Below are positions 40,889-51,021 of a stretch of 64,000 bases of DNA, piece by piece. This DNA comes from Spirochaetia bacterium (GTDB lineage Bacteria; Spirochaetota; Spirochaetia; Treponematales; Treponemataceae). The notes below the pieces were generated by a model. The model saw only the letters and a program-made list of their open reading frames with translations, searched no databases and had not been told where the DNA came from. The DNA lies in contig CAAGGF010000064.1 of assembly GCA_900769325.1 (NCBI GenBank), forward strand, positions 1 to 64,000, read 5' to 3'. The first letter of the stretch is position 1. Every line of letters starts with the position of its first letter. A program made the position numbers and the translations under genes.

Positions 40889-41623
40889 ATGGATTTTAAC
40901 AATCCTGAAAAAATTCTTGAAATTAAGAATGTAAAAAAACGCTTTTCAGACGGAACTCTTGCACTGGACGATGTTTCTTTTTCAATCAGCAAAGGAGAGT
41001 TTACTGTAATCGCAGGTTCAAACGGAAGCGGAAAAAGCGTTCTCATGAGTTTAATCGCAGGTCTTGATAAACCTTCGGAAGGAAAAATAATTCTGCACGG
41101 ACTTAACGCAGGTCTTGTATTTCAGAATGCAGATGCACAGATTTTAGGCGAAACCCCTGAAGAAGATGTCGAATTCGGGGCAAAAAATTCCGGGCTTAGA
41201 GGAAAAAATCTTTCAGAATGTGTGGAAACAGTTCTTTCGTACACGGGACTCCTTGACAAAAAAGATTCACCTGCAAGAATGATGTCTGGAGGAGAAAAAA
41301 GGCGTCTTTCGGTTGCAGGAATTCTTGCGATGTCACGGGAATTTTTAATTTTTGACGAACCGTTTGCAAACCTCGACTGGCCGGGAGTAAAAACCGTAAC
41401 TTCAATTTTGAAACAGTTAAAGGACGAAGGAAAGACAATCATAGTTTTAACGCACGAACTTGAAAAAATTCTTGCACTTTCAGACAGATTTATCGTTTTA
41501 GACAAAGGAAAAATTCGTTTCGACGGAAAACCAGAAGACGGCTTAAAACAACCGCTTGATTTGTGGAGCATACGAAACCCGATTTTTTCCTACACAAAAC
41601 TTGAGGACTTGATATGGCTTTAG
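40889..41623 (+). CDS. bioM: biotin ECF transporter ATPase BioM
   Basis: ABC-type ATPase energising BioY. 244 residues: Walker A AGSNGSGKSVLM near 45, Q-loop VFQNADAQILGETPEEDV (the ECF-type Q-loop), signature MMSGGEKRRLSVAG, Walker B FLIFDEPFANLD, H-loop VLTHELE. A single ATPase gene as in BioMNY systems. It overlaps bioN by ten bases. Confidence 0.94.
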   Translation: MDFNNPEKILEIKNVKKRFSDGTLALDDVSFSISKGEFTVIAGSNGSGKSVLMSLIAGLDKPSEGKIILHGLNAGLVFQNADAQILGETPEEDVEFGAKNSGLRGKNLSECVETVLSYTGLLDKKDSPARMMSGGEKRRLSVAGILAMSREFLIFDEPFANLDWPGVKTVTSILKQLKDEGKTIIVLTHELEKILALSDRFIVLDKGKIRFDGKPEDGLKQPLDLWSIRNPIFSYTKLEDLIWL

Positions 41624-42354
41624 AAAATTCTCTTTTTTCATACCGAAAAGGAAAAACACCTCTTCACAAAATTAATGCAGGAATAAAACTTTTGCTTCTT
41701 TTTATATTGTGCATTTTTACATTTTTCAAAAAAACGCCTCAAGCCGTTTCAGATTTTTATTCACTTGACTTAATAATTCCAGTTTTTACATGCCTTTTTT
41801 TCAGTTTTTTGCTTTTTTTTCTTGGCGGCTCATCTTTTAAATCAATTCTAAAACTAAAGTTCGTGTTTTTCATAGGATTTTTCGTGACAGCCTTCAGCAT
41901 TTTTTCAATACCGGAAAACCTTTCAGATGAACAGAAAAAATTCATAATGAATTTTTATTCTATTAAAATAAATCTGAACGCCCTTGCTTCTGCTCTTCTT
42001 TACACATTGAGATTTTTTATTACGACTTTTTCTGCACAGACAATTTTTGAAACGACCTCTTCACTCGAAATTAAAAGTGCCCTTGAAAATGCACAGGAAA
42101 AAATCGCAAAAATCATTCCGCCTGTAAAAAAATTAAATCCCGCACTTTCCCTTACGCTTGCAATCAATTTCATCCCGGAAATTTTTGAAACTTGGAATAA
42201 AGTTCACATGGCAGCCCTTGCAAGAAGCAATACAGGAAAACGAAAAACCTTAAAAAATTCAGTTGAAACGCTTTTTCGCACGCTTCAGTCGCTTCTTTCC
42301 TGCCTTCTTTTCTACGCCGAAACAAAACGAAAAGCACTTTTAAATAGAAGTTAA
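41614..42354 (+). CDS. bioN: biotin ECF transporter T component BioN
   Basis: EcfT-type transmembrane coupling protein, 246 residues. Four or more hydrophobic segments (about 25-40, 50-72, 82-100, 125-145), the N-terminal HKINAGIKLLLLF motif of the family, and a cytoplasmic C-terminal helix with AALARSNTGKR, the Ala-Arg-Gly-type coupling motif that contacts the ATPase. Read with a ten-base overlap to bioM. Confidence 0.92.
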   Translation: MALENSLFSYRKGKTPLHKINAGIKLLLLFILCIFTFFKKTPQAVSDFYSLDLIIPVFTCLFFSFLLFFLGGSSFKSILKLKFVFFIGFFVTAFSIFSIPENLSDEQKKFIMNFYSIKINLNALASALLYTLRFFITTFSAQTIFETTSSLEIKSALENAQEKIAKIIPPVKKLNPALSLTLAINFIPEIFETWNKVHMAALARSNTGKRKTLKNSVETLFRTLQSLLSCLLFYAETKRKALLNRS

Positions 42355-42379
42355 AAAATCTAACAAAACCGAGGAAAAT

Positions 42380-43348
42380 ATGAAAGAAAAAACAATCGCA
42401 TTAAAAGAAAAAATCATTCAGGAAAAATATCAAATTACAAAAGAAGAAGCGTTAGATATTTACAAAAACGCTCCGACAGAAATTTTATGCCAGTGTGCTT
42501 CAGAAATTACAAAAAGTGAATGTTCTGTAAAAGCCGAACTCTGTTCAGTAATCAACGCAAAACAGGGAAAATGCAGCGAAAACTGTAAATATTGTGCACA
42601 GTCAGCACATTGGAAAACTTCATGTATGCCAAAACCGGTTATAACGCCTGAAGAAACTTTAATTTCAATAGAAAAAGCCGTTGAAAATCACATCGACAGA
42701 ATTTCGCTTGTTACAGCCGGAAGAAGCCTTTCGGGAAAAGAATTTGAAACGATTTTGGAATGTTACAAAAAAATAAACGAAAAATTTTGCGGAAAAATCG
42801 ATTTGTGTGCCTCGCTCGGGCTTCTTTCAAAAGAACAGCTTAAACTTCTAAAAGAAAACGGCGTTACAAGATACCATCACAATATCGAAACAAGCAGAAA
42901 TTATTTTCCTTCCATTTGCACGACGCACACTTACGATGAAAGGATTAAGACAATTCAGGCTGCAAAAGAAAACGGTCTTCAAATCTGTTCAGGCGGAATA
43001 ATCGGAATGGGAGAATCAAAAAAAGACAGAATCGATTTTGCATTTGAAATAAAAAATCTTGAAGTTCAGTCTGTGCCTGTAAACATTTTAATGCCGATTA
43101 AAGGAACGCCTTTTGAAAATTTACAGCCGCTTTCAACTGAAGAGATTTTACGCACTTTTTCAGTTTTCAGATTTATTATGCCTTCGCAAGTTATAAGATG
43201 TGCAGCCGGAAGAAAAAATCTTGGAAACAACGGCGAAAAAGCATTTCTTTCAGGTGCAAACGCCCTCATTTCAGGTGATTTTCTTACAACGGCCGGTTCA
43301 ACTTCCGAAGAAGACATAAATATGCTCAAAAAACTCGGTCTTTATTAA
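42380..43348 (+). CDS. bioB: biotin synthase
   Basis: Radical-SAM enzyme inserting sulfur into dethiobiotin. 322 residues with the cluster motif CSENCKYCAQSAHW, then LVTAGRSLSGKE, DLCASLGLLS, RYHHNIETS, CSGGIIGMGESKKDR, NILMPIKGTPF and the C-terminal R/GN region (AAGRKNLG, GANALISGDFLTTAGS). A longer N-terminal region (about 50 residues) than E. coli BioB. GAGG lies seven bases before ATG 42380. No bioA, bioD or bioF is present in the locus; sitting behind the transporter genes, it may act on imported dethiobiotin. Confidence 0.96.
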   Translation: MKEKTIALKEKIIQEKYQITKEEALDIYKNAPTEILCQCASEITKSECSVKAELCSVINAKQGKCSENCKYCAQSAHWKTSCMPKPVITPEETLISIEKAVENHIDRISLVTAGRSLSGKEFETILECYKKINEKFCGKIDLCASLGLLSKEQLKLLKENGVTRYHHNIETSRNYFPSICTTHTYDERIKTIQAAKENGLQICSGGIIGMGESKKDRIDFAFEIKNLEVQSVPVNILMPIKGTPFENLQPLSTEEILRTFSVFRFIMPSQVIRCAAGRKNLGNNGEKAFLSGANALISGDFLTTAGSTSEEDINMLKKLGLY

Positions 43349-43351
43349 AAG

Positions 43352-44110
43352 TCATTTTAAACCTGTCAAATCTTTTAAAATTTCTCCTGCGATGATAAGG
43401 CCTGCAACAGAAGGAACAAAAGCCGTACTTCCGGGAATATCGCGTCTTTGCGTGCATTTGTACTCTGTTCCGCTCGGGCATATACAATTAGTCCTAAAGC
43501 TTATAGACATATCTTCAATAGGGCGGCGAGGTTTTTCTGTGGAAAACACGACTTTTACATTTTTTATTCCGCGTTTTTTACATTCGTGCCGCATAACTCT
43601 TGCAAGCGGACAGACTGAAGTTTCGCTTATATCTGCAACCTGAAATTTTAAAGGGTCGATTTTGTTTCCGGCCCCCATACAGCTGATGATCTTTGTGCCC
43701 GCCTCTTTTGCCTGAAGAATAAGCTGAATTTTTGCAGTTACAGTATCGACTGCATCGACTACATAATCGTATTTTTTAAAATCGAAAAGGTTTTTTGTTT
43801 CTGGAAGATAAAAACATTTGAAAGCATTTACTTCGGTCTGTGGATTTATGTCTAAAATCCGTTCTTTCATAACATCGACTTTATATTTTCCGACTGTAGA
43901 CCTTGTTGCAATTATCTGCCTGTTTAAATTCGTGAGGCAGACTTTATCGTCATCGATTATGTCAATGTGCGAAATTCCGCTTCTTACAAGAGCTTCCACT
44001 GCAAAACCGCCTACTCCGCCGATTCCAAAAACTGCAACATGAGCAGAATTAAGGATTTCCATTTTATCTTTACCGAATAAAAGTTCTGTCCGTGAAAATT
44101 GATTCAACAT
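43352..44110 (-). CDS. tcdA: tRNA threonylcarbamoyladenosine dehydratase TcdA
   Basis: E1-like ThiF/MoeB-fold enzyme that cyclises t6A37 of tRNA in an ATP-dependent way. 252 residues: nucleotide-binding VFGIGGVGGFAVEALVRSG near 29-47, DDDKVCLTNLNRQ, VVDAVDTVTAK, CMGAGNKIDP, and the C-terminal SVAGLIIAGEIL. The length and the MGAGNKxDP motif fit TcdA rather than MoeB or ThiF. Convergent with bioB, three bases apart. The catalytic-Cys segment CPLARVMRHECKKRG is present. Confidence 0.92.
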   Translation of the reverse strand: MLNQFSRTELLFGKDKMEILNSAHVAVFGIGGVGGFAVEALVRSGISHIDIIDDDKVCLTNLNRQIIATRSTVGKYKVDVMKERILDINPQTEVNAFKCFYLPETKNLFDFKKYDYVVDAVDTVTAKIQLILQAKEAGTKIISCMGAGNKIDPLKFQVADISETSVCPLARVMRHECKKRGIKNVKVVFSTEKPRRPIEDMSISFRTNCICPSGTEYKCTQRRDIPGSTAFVPSVAGLIIAGEILKDLTGLK

Positions 44111-44200
44111 GCTATTAACATACTACTTTTGAAGGTAAATCGCAAGAAGAGAAATTTTAACTTTGCAATATGCAAAAAGAATTTTTTAACAGAATTTTAA

Positions 44201-44229
44201 ATGACAATAAAGTTTTTATATGGTATCTT
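44201..44229 (+). promoter_or_regulatory. extended -10 promoter of the BI-1 gene
   Basis: ATGACA (44201-44206), 17-base spacer, TATCTT (44224-44229) preceded by TGG, i.e. an extended -10. A leader of about 45 bases contains AAGAGG before ATG 44279. Confidence 0.55.
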
Positions 44230-44278
44230 TTTTAAAGATTTCTTTTCATCAAATTGAATTTTAAAAAGAGGTAATTTT

Positions 44279-45001
44279 ATGCAGACAGAATCACAAGTTT
44301 CAAGTACAGTAGAAAACACTCAAAAAAAATTCCTTACAAAAGTTTACGGCTGGATGACTTTTGCACTTTTTGTAAGCGGACTTACATCGTATTTATCAGC
44401 AGAAATAATTTCAAGAATTCTCACTAAAGAAAATGCTCAAATAATCGTCTGGGCAATAATGATTCTTCTTGTCGTAGAATTCGTTTTGGTTTCAGTTCTT
44501 TCTTTCAGAATTCAAAAAATGTCGGCAAAAGCGGCGGCAATAAATTTTATAGTTTATTCCATTATAAACGGAATCACGCTTTCAACAATTTTCTTTTCGT
44601 ATTCTGAAACTGTAATCATCTACGCATTTGTGACTTCAGCGCTCACATTCCTTGCAATGGTTTTATACGGAAGCATAACAAAAGCCGATTTGCGTTCAAG
44701 CGGAAAATACCTTTTTATGCTTCTTTCAGGAGTTATAATTGCAAGCATCGTTCATTTTCTTCTCGTTTTAGTTACTCACCAAAGTTTCAGCACATTTTCG
44801 CTTATAATTTCAATTGCAACTGTCGTAATTTTTACAGGCCTTACCGCTTACGATTCAAACAAAATTCTTTTAGCGTCAGAAAAAGCAGACGATTCAGAAA
44901 TGTATAAAAAAGCCGCTGTAATCGGTGCTCTCCAGCTTTACCTTGATTTTATAAACATTTTCCTTGCACTTTTAAAAATCTTTGGAAAAAAACGCGATTA
45001 A
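44279..45001 (+). CDS. Bax inhibitor-1/YccA-family membrane protein
   Basis: 240 residues with seven hydrophobic segments and the UPF0005 pattern: FLTKVYGWMTFALFVSGL, SIINGITLSTIFFSY, FTGLTAYDSNKIL (Asp of the pH-sensing pair) and a C-terminal ALQLYLDFINIFLALLKIFG. Bacterial BI-1 proteins are proposed calcium-leak channels or FtsH modulators. GAGG lies nine bases before the ATG. Own promoter and a following terminator make it monocistronic. Confidence 0.93.
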   Translation: MQTESQVSSTVENTQKKFLTKVYGWMTFALFVSGLTSYLSAEIISRILTKENAQIIVWAIMILLVVEFVLVSVLSFRIQKMSAKAAAINFIVYSIINGITLSTIFFSYSETVIIYAFVTSALTFLAMVLYGSITKADLRSSGKYLFMLLSGVIIASIVHFLLVLVTHQSFSTFSLIISIATVVIFTGLTAYDSNKILLASEKADDSEMYKKAAVIGALQLYLDFINIFLALLKIFGKKRD

Positions 45002-45063
45002 ACAAATTTTTCTGTACATCAAAACTTTCTGCAAAATCAGAAAGCACATAAACAAATAAAAAT

Positions 45064-45110
45064 ATCCTGAAATTCAATCGAAAAACAGATACGAAAATCA
45101 GGATTTTTTT
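45064..45110 (+). terminator. terminator after the BI-1 gene
   Basis: ATCCTGA (45064-45070) pairs with TCAGGAT (45098-45104), followed by seven Ts; the loop is long (27 nt). A separate perfect 7-bp hairpin (CTTTCTG/CAGAAAG, 45025-45044) lies just upstream and may contribute. TATAAT at 45110-45115 overlaps the T run and could start the A2M message. Confidence 0.5.
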
Positions 45111-45206
45111 ATAATATCTGCAAAAATTACCAAAAATAAATTTAGAGTATTTTCGAAAAATCACAAACTTTTGAAACTTGCTCATTTATATATCCCGGAG
45201 GATTTT

Positions 45207-48200
45207 ATGAAAACCTTTTTAAAAAAACTTTCGCAAATGATGATTCTTTTGTGTTTTTCAGGAATGATTTTTTCCTGCGACAAAAAGGATTTTGACACTG
45301 AAAAACCATACACTGCCTTTCAAGATGACATACAGGATTTTTATGTAATTTCTGCAAATCCAGAAGGGCTTCTTCCGTCAAATGTAAAAAATCCTTCAAT
45401 TCAGATTATGTTTTCAGAACCTGTAGTTCCTCTTCAAAAACTCGGGGAAGTTCAGGAAAAAAGCGATGTCGTAGAAATCAGGCCGCCTTTAAAAGGTTCT
45501 TTTAAATGGCTTGGAACGAGTCTTCTTTCGTTTGAATGTGAAGATGAGGTAATTGCACAAAGGGAATACACGATTATCGTAAACCCAAAGACAGTTTCTA
45601 TAAATAATAACAGAATCACAGGACCGCTTGCCTTCAGTTTTTACACAGAAGATTTAAAACTTACTTCAATTGTTCCTGGGTTTGACGCAATCGAAAAAGG
45701 CATTTTATTTCCAGAAAACGAAATTCCGCTTGAATACGCCCAGAATATCGCAGTTTATTTTTCAGTTCCTGTTGACGCAGAATATGTTTCAAAATTTTTA
45801 AAAATTCAGGATAAAGCAACAAAAGAAACTTACAAATACAAAATCACTCACAAAGAAAAATCTTCTTTCAACATTCACATCGAAAAAAAATTAAAAGAAA
45901 ATCAGGAAATCGCAGTAATTCTTGAAAAAGGTGCATCAAGCGACAAAGAATCAAGAAAAAATTCAGAAGAACAAAGCCTTTCTTTTTCAACGCTCAAAAA
46001 TCTTTCAATTATGTGGACTGATTTAGAAGCAGGAAGTTATTCAAATTATTCAAATCCCGTAAAAATCGTTTTCAACCATCAGTTAAAAGAATCTTCAGAA
46101 GAATTTATTTCGTCTTTAATTTCAACAGAACCAGAAATGCCTGTAACAGAAGAAAACATAAAAATTTCAGGTACAATGCTGATGGTTTTCAATCTTCCTG
46201 TAACTTACGAATCGACTTACCGCCTTAAAATAAAAGAAGGACTTACGGACATTTACGGAAAACAGACTCAAGAAGAGCTTTCATTTGATATAAAAGTTCC
46301 TCCGGCAAGAAGTTATGTAAATTTTAAGGACTGGGGATTTCACATTCTTGAAGCCGAATACGAACCAAAACTCGTCTTTGAACACCAGAACATTTTAAGC
46401 GGTTCTGAATATTCTGTTTCGGCATTAAGAGGAAAAACCGGCGAAAATGTTCATAAAAATGCCTTCACAAAAGAATTTACTTCTGAAAACATTCAAAAAG
46501 ATACTCGTATAATAGAAGAAGTTCCGCTTAAAAATCAGCTTGAAAAAGCAGGAGATTCTTTTCACGGAACTGTCGCATTCAAATCAAACATAAAATACAA
46601 AAACAAGTACACTGACTGGAAAACAAAAGAACTTGTCGAAAAAGAATATTCTTCAAAAAACGAACAGACAATTCAGGTGACAGACCTTGCAATCACTGCA
46701 CGATTCGGCTACAACAAAGCAGCTGTTCTTGTAACTCATCTTTCAAACGGAAAACCTGTTAAAAACGCAGAAATTTCAACTTATTTTCTAAGCGACTACA
46801 ACGACGAAAAAGTTTTCACAGAATCACAACAGGGAAAAAGTTCTTTCACAGATGAAAACGGATTTGCCGTAATGGATTTAAAAGATTTCGACATCTTCTT
46901 CAAAAACAGGATGAATTTTTTCATTCAGGCAAAAACGGACGATGACTGCGTAGTATTCTGTCCGCGGGAAAATTATGTCTACGACGAACAATGGAACCGA
47001 GGCTATATTCAGAATGCAAACAAAGAAAAACAGGTAACATTCATTTTTTCAGACAGAGGACTTTACAAGCCTGGAGAAAAAGTTACTTTCCGCGGAATCG
47101 ATAAAACGCTTTTTCACGAAGAATATTCAGATTATTACGGTTCATACAAAATTGAGCTTACAGATTCTTCGTGGCAGCCGGTCGTTTACGCAGAAAATTC
47201 AGATTTTACTTCAAAATCAGGAACATTCTGGGGAACTTTTGCAATTCCAGAAGATTTAAAACCGGGAAGTTACAATTTACGCTATACAAGAACAGATTCT
47301 CAAAATTCAAATGAAAGACCGTCTTATGTAAACTGCCCGATTCAAGTTCAGTTTTTTGAAAGGCTCAGGTTCGAAGTTTCTTCTTCTATCCCGGAATTAA
47401 CTTATTTCAGCGGAGACAAAATCACAGCAAATGTAAAAGGAAATTACCTTGGCGGAGGCTCTCTTTCAGGCTCAAAAGTAAACGGAAGCTGGGTAAGCGA
47501 GCCGGAAGGATTTTCTGCAAAAAAAGAAGAATTCAAAAAACTTACTTTCGGGCCTGTAATCGGCTACGAAGGCAGAAACTGGATAAAAGACATAACATCT
47601 TCTTTAAGTGCAAACGGAACAGCGTCTTCTCAAATTCAAACCGGAAACGAAAGAATCAAGGGAATGGCTTACCGCTACAAGTTAAACGCAAACATCTCTG
47701 ATTCAGCAAACCAGGTGATTTCAACTTCATCTTCAGTTTTAGTTCATCCGGCATCTTTTTACATCGGACTTTCTGACATTAAAAACATAGACGGCTTTCC
47801 AAAATCTGGCGAAACTTTAAAATTCGACTATTTTCTTCTAAACCCAGAAGAACAAAGTGCTTCAACTCAAGATGCAGGAAAAAATCAGAAACTCAAAATC
47901 GAACTTTTACGCGAAGAATGGAAACAAGTTCAGCAACTAGGCTGGAACGGAGAAATCAACACGCGATACCAAAGGGAATTCGTAACAGATTGTTCAGAAG
48001 ACGAAAACCTTTCATTCAGCAAAAACGGAACAGAAATTTCAGTAAAACCGTCAAAAAGCGGCTCATACATTTTACGGCTTTCAACAAAAGACAGAAAAAA
48101 CCGGGAAATCATAACTGAAAAAAGATTTTTCGTAACAGGTTCAGACTGGATATGGTTTAACCGCGACTCCTATGCAGAAATCGAAATTACGCCTGATAAA

Positions 48201-51020
48201 TCGCTTTACAATCCTAGAGAAAACGCAAAACTTCTTGTAAAATCGCCGCTTCCAAAAGGATCTTACCTTATGACTGTTGAACGGGAAGGAATTTTAAGCG
48301 AAAAAATCATAAATCTTGAAAGTTCTACAAGCGTAATTGAACTTCCGGTCGAAGAAAAATACCTTCCGAATGTTTATGTAACGCTTTCCACATATTCAGT
48401 AAGAAACGGAAAACCTTCTCACGATTTTTCAACGCCAGACTTAGACAAACCGAAAGGATTTTTCGGGCACGCAATTCTTCATGTCGACTTAAAACCGAAA
48501 AAATTTGACATCCGCATTGAAACTGAAAAGACGACCTTCAGACCGGGCGAAGAAGTGGTAATAAAAGTCTTTGCATCAAAAAATTCAGTTCCTCTTGAAA
48601 ACGCAGAAATCACGCTTATGGCCGTTGACCGCGGAGTAATCGACTTAATCAATTATCATGTACAAGATCCGCTTGAATTCTTTTACAGCAGTTCGCAATT
48701 TTTAGACTACTGTCATGGCGGAGATTCCCGTTCGCTTTTAATCGACCCTGTAACTTACGAAGTGAGAAATCTTTTCGGCGGAGATGCAAAAGAAGCGGCA
48801 TTTGCAAAAGACGAGGAATTGCAGGAACGAAAGAATTTTGAACCGACTGCACTTTTTGAGCCAGAATTAATAACAGATGAAAACGGCATGGCAGAAGTAA
48901 AATTCATTCTCCCGGACAATCTTACTTCATACAGAATTACGGCCGTTGGAGTTGAAAAAGACAATTTTGCAATCTCGGAGACAGAAATTCCTGTAACAAA
49001 TCCTGTTTCAGTTCGGGACACGCTTCCTTTAAAATTAAGACCAGGCGACATTTGTGAAACAGGCGTTGTCATTACAAATATGACAGATGAAAATCAGAAA
49101 GTTTCAGTTGAAATGACAATTCTCTCAGGTGCCGACGAAAACGATTTTAAAGATTCTCAAACTGTAAAACTTCCGGGAAAAGCATCCGTACTTGATTCAA
49201 ACATAAAAGAAATAACTGTTCCAAAAAATTCTTCACTTCCTCTTATGTTCAACATCAAGGCTGAAAATCAGGGCTTCGTTCAGGTTCAGTTTACAGTCCG
49301 CTCACAGATTTTAAACGAAAAAATCACGAAAAATCTTGAAATCGAAAAGCATTACATTTTTGAACAGGTTTGCACGACCGGAAAACTCTCTTCATCAAAA
49401 GAAAATGATTTGCAAACGGAAAAAATCGTGATTCCGCAAAATATCGAAGACGAAAACGGTTTTGTTTCATTTACGCTCGACTCTACAAAACTTGCACCAC
49501 TTTCTTCGGCAGTTGATTATGTTTTCACCTACCCTTACGGCTGCCTTGAACAGCGTTCTGCAAAAATTCTTCCGTTAATCGCATTCAAAGATTACATTTC
49601 GGTATTCAATTTAAAATCAGAAATAAACGACATCGATAAATTAATCTTAGACGAAATCTCAGAATGGAAAAAATCACAACTTAAAGACGGCTCTTTCCCG
49701 TATTGGCCGAACGCAACTGAACCGTCGTTCTTTGTAAGTGCAAGAATCGCAGAAATTCTTTCAGTTGCAATGGAAAAAGGCGTAAATGTTTCGGAAATAA
49801 TCGATATTCCGTCACTAAAAGAATATCTTTCAAAAGAAATTTCAAAATCGCTCAATTCAAGTTCAAGATATTCAATTCAGAATTACGCATACGCCCTTTA
49901 CGCACTCACCCGGCTTGGAAAAACCGTTTCAGAATCAGAAATCGACTGGATTGTAAAAAATGAAAATTCTGATTTCCCGGAACTCTGTTACGCAGGTCTT
50001 GCATATCATTACAACAAAAACGACGAAAAAGCAAAAAATATTGCACAGACACTTTTCAAATACATTCGCCAGACCACAAGAGGCGTTGACATCACTCAAA
50101 TCCATGAAAATTATTTCTGGAGGTGTTTCTCAGACAAAAATACAGAAAACCTTGCACTCGCACTTCAATTCTTCTCGGAAACAGACAGCGAAAACATCAT
50201 CACGGAAAAACTTCTTCATTCGCTTTTGACTCATGAAAGTGCAAAAAAAGGATACTACAAATCTACAAGTTCAACTGCAAGAATTTTCCTTTCCGTTTCG
50301 TCTTTCATCGAGAACAAAAATCTTGAAGAAACAGACTTAACTTCTTCCCTTTCTCTAAATGAAAAAAATCTAGGCGCTTACGATTTTAAAGGACTTGACT
50401 CATCTCCTGTTGAAATAAAAGCAGAGTTTAAAAGCGACCTCATAAAATCTCTTCCAAAAGAAGAAGAAAGCCTCGTTCAGTTTTCAAAAGAAGGAAAAGG
50501 CAATCTTTACTACACGATGCTGATGAAATACGCAATTTTACCGGAAGAACAGACATCACGCGATGAAGGATTTTCGATTTACACAGAAATCTACGACACT
50601 GAAACCGGAAAAAAAGTTTCAAAAGATACTCTTGAAATCGGAAAAACCTACAGACAAACCGTCCACATTTCAACGACAAAAGACAGAGAATTTGCCGCTG
50701 TAAGAATTCCTCTTCCGTGCGGTGCAGAAGTTTTAAATGCCGCATTCAGCACGACAGGCGAAGTAATCGAAAAATCTGAAAAAACAAAAAAATCAGCAGA
50801 TTTTAAAGATTTACACAGAGAAAGCCTTTCAAATCAGACGATTTACCCAAGCGAAGTTCAGTATTTCTGGAATTTCTTTGGAAAAGGTGCAAAAACCGTC
50901 GAATTCTACTTCAGGACAACTCGAAAAGGAACTTACCAAACGCCTTCAAGCTCTGCAACATGTATGTACGAAGAAGAAATTTTTGGAAGAACAGACGGAA
51001 AAATCTGGACAATAAAATAA
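45207..51020 (+). CDS. bacterial alpha-2-macroglobulin lipoprotein
   Basis: Periplasmic protease trap of the YfhM/A2M type. 1937 residues with a lipoprotein signal (hydrophobic stretch then IFSC at about residue 24), multiple MG beta domains, a bait-like stretch, and the thioester motif YGCLEQ with Cys at about 1446 followed by the alpha-helical thioester domain. An RGLYKPGEKVTFRG segment near 622 and AVDRGVIDL near 1145 are typical of the family. GGAGG precedes ATG 45207; ATG-like codons upstream (45171) have none. Followed after one base by pbpC, the standard gene pair, suggesting defence of the wall-synthesis machinery against proteases. Confidence 0.94.
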   Translation: MKTFLKKLSQMMILLCFSGMIFSCDKKDFDTEKPYTAFQDDIQDFYVISANPEGLLPSNVKNPSIQIMFSEPVVPLQKLGEVQEKSDVVEIRPPLKGSFKWLGTSLLSFECEDEVIAQREYTIIVNPKTVSINNNRITGPLAFSFYTEDLKLTSIVPGFDAIEKGILFPENEIPLEYAQNIAVYFSVPVDAEYVSKFLKIQDKATKETYKYKITHKEKSSFNIHIEKKLKENQEIAVILEKGASSDKESRKNSEEQSLSFSTLKNLSIMWTDLEAGSYSNYSNPVKIVFNHQLKESSEEFISSLISTEPEMPVTEENIKISGTMLMVFNLPVTYESTYRLKIKEGLTDIYGKQTQEELSFDIKVPPARSYVNFKDWGFHILEAEYEPKLVFEHQNILSGSEYSVSALRGKTGENVHKNAFTKEFTSENIQKDTRIIEEVPLKNQLEKAGDSFHGTVAFKSNIKYKNKYTDWKTKELVEKEYSSKNEQTIQVTDLAITARFGYNKAAVLVTHLSNGKPVKNAEISTYFLSDYNDEKVFTESQQGKSSFTDENGFAVMDLKDFDIFFKNRMNFFIQAKTDDDCVVFCPRENYVYDEQWNRGYIQNANKEKQVTFIFSDRGLYKPGEKVTFRGIDKTLFHEEYSDYYGSYKIELTDSSWQPVVYAENSDFTSKSGTFWGTFAIPEDLKPGSYNLRYTRTDSQNSNERPSYVNCPIQVQFFERLRFEVSSSIPELTYFSGDKITANVKGNYLGGGSLSGSKVNGSWVSEPEGFSAKKEEFKKLTFGPVIGYEGRNWIKDITSSLSANGTASSQIQTGNERIKGMAYRYKLNANISDSANQVISTSSSVLVHPASFYIGLSDIKNIDGFPKSGETLKFDYFLLNPEEQSASTQDAGKNQKLKIELLREEWKQVQQLGWNGEINTRYQREFVTDCSEDENLSFSKNGTEISVKPSKSGSYILRLSTKDRKNREIITEKRFFVTGSDWIWFNRDSYAEIEITPDKSLYNPRENAKLLVKSPLPKGSYLMTVEREGILSEKIINLESSTSVIELPVEEKYLPNVYVTLSTYSVRNGKPSHDFSTPDLDKPKGFFGHAILHVDLKPKKFDIRIETEKTTFRPGEEVVIKVFASKNSVPLENAEITLMAVDRGVIDLINYHVQDPLEFFYSSSQFLDYCHGGDSRSLLIDPVTYEVRNLFGGDAKEAAFAKDEELQERKNFEPTALFEPELITDENGMAEVKFILPDNLTSYRITAVGVEKDNFAISETEIPVTNPVSVRDTLPLKLRPGDICETGVVITNMTDENQKVSVEMTILSGADENDFKDSQTVKLPGKASVLDSNIKEITVPKNSSLPLMFNIKAENQGFVQVQFTVRSQILNEKITKNLEIEKHYIFEQVCTTGKLSSSKENDLQTEKIVIPQNIEDENGFVSFTLDSTKLAPLSSAVDYVFTYPYGCLEQRSAKILPLIAFKDYISVFNLKSEINDIDKLILDEISEWKKSQLKDGSFPYWPNATEPSFFVSARIAEILSVAMEKGVNVSEIIDIPSLKEYLSKEISKSLNSSSRYSIQNYAYALYALTRLGKTVSESEIDWIVKNENSDFPELCYAGLAYHYNKNDEKAKNIAQTLFKYIRQTTRGVDITQIHENYFWRCFSDKNTENLALALQFFSETDSENIITEKLLHSLLTHESAKKGYYKSTSSTARIFLSVSSFIENKNLEETDLTSSLSLNEKNLGAYDFKGLDSSPVEIKAEFKSDLIKSLPKEEESLVQFSKEGKGNLYYTMLMKYAILPEEQTSRDEGFSIYTEIYDTETGKKVSKDTLEIGKTYRQTVHISTTKDREFAAVRIPLPCGAEVLNAAFSTTGEVIEKSEKTKKSADFKDLHRESLSNQTIYPSEVQYFWNFFGKGAKTVEFYFRTTRKGTYQTPSSSATCMYEEEIFGRTDGKIWTIK

Positions 51021-51021
51021 A

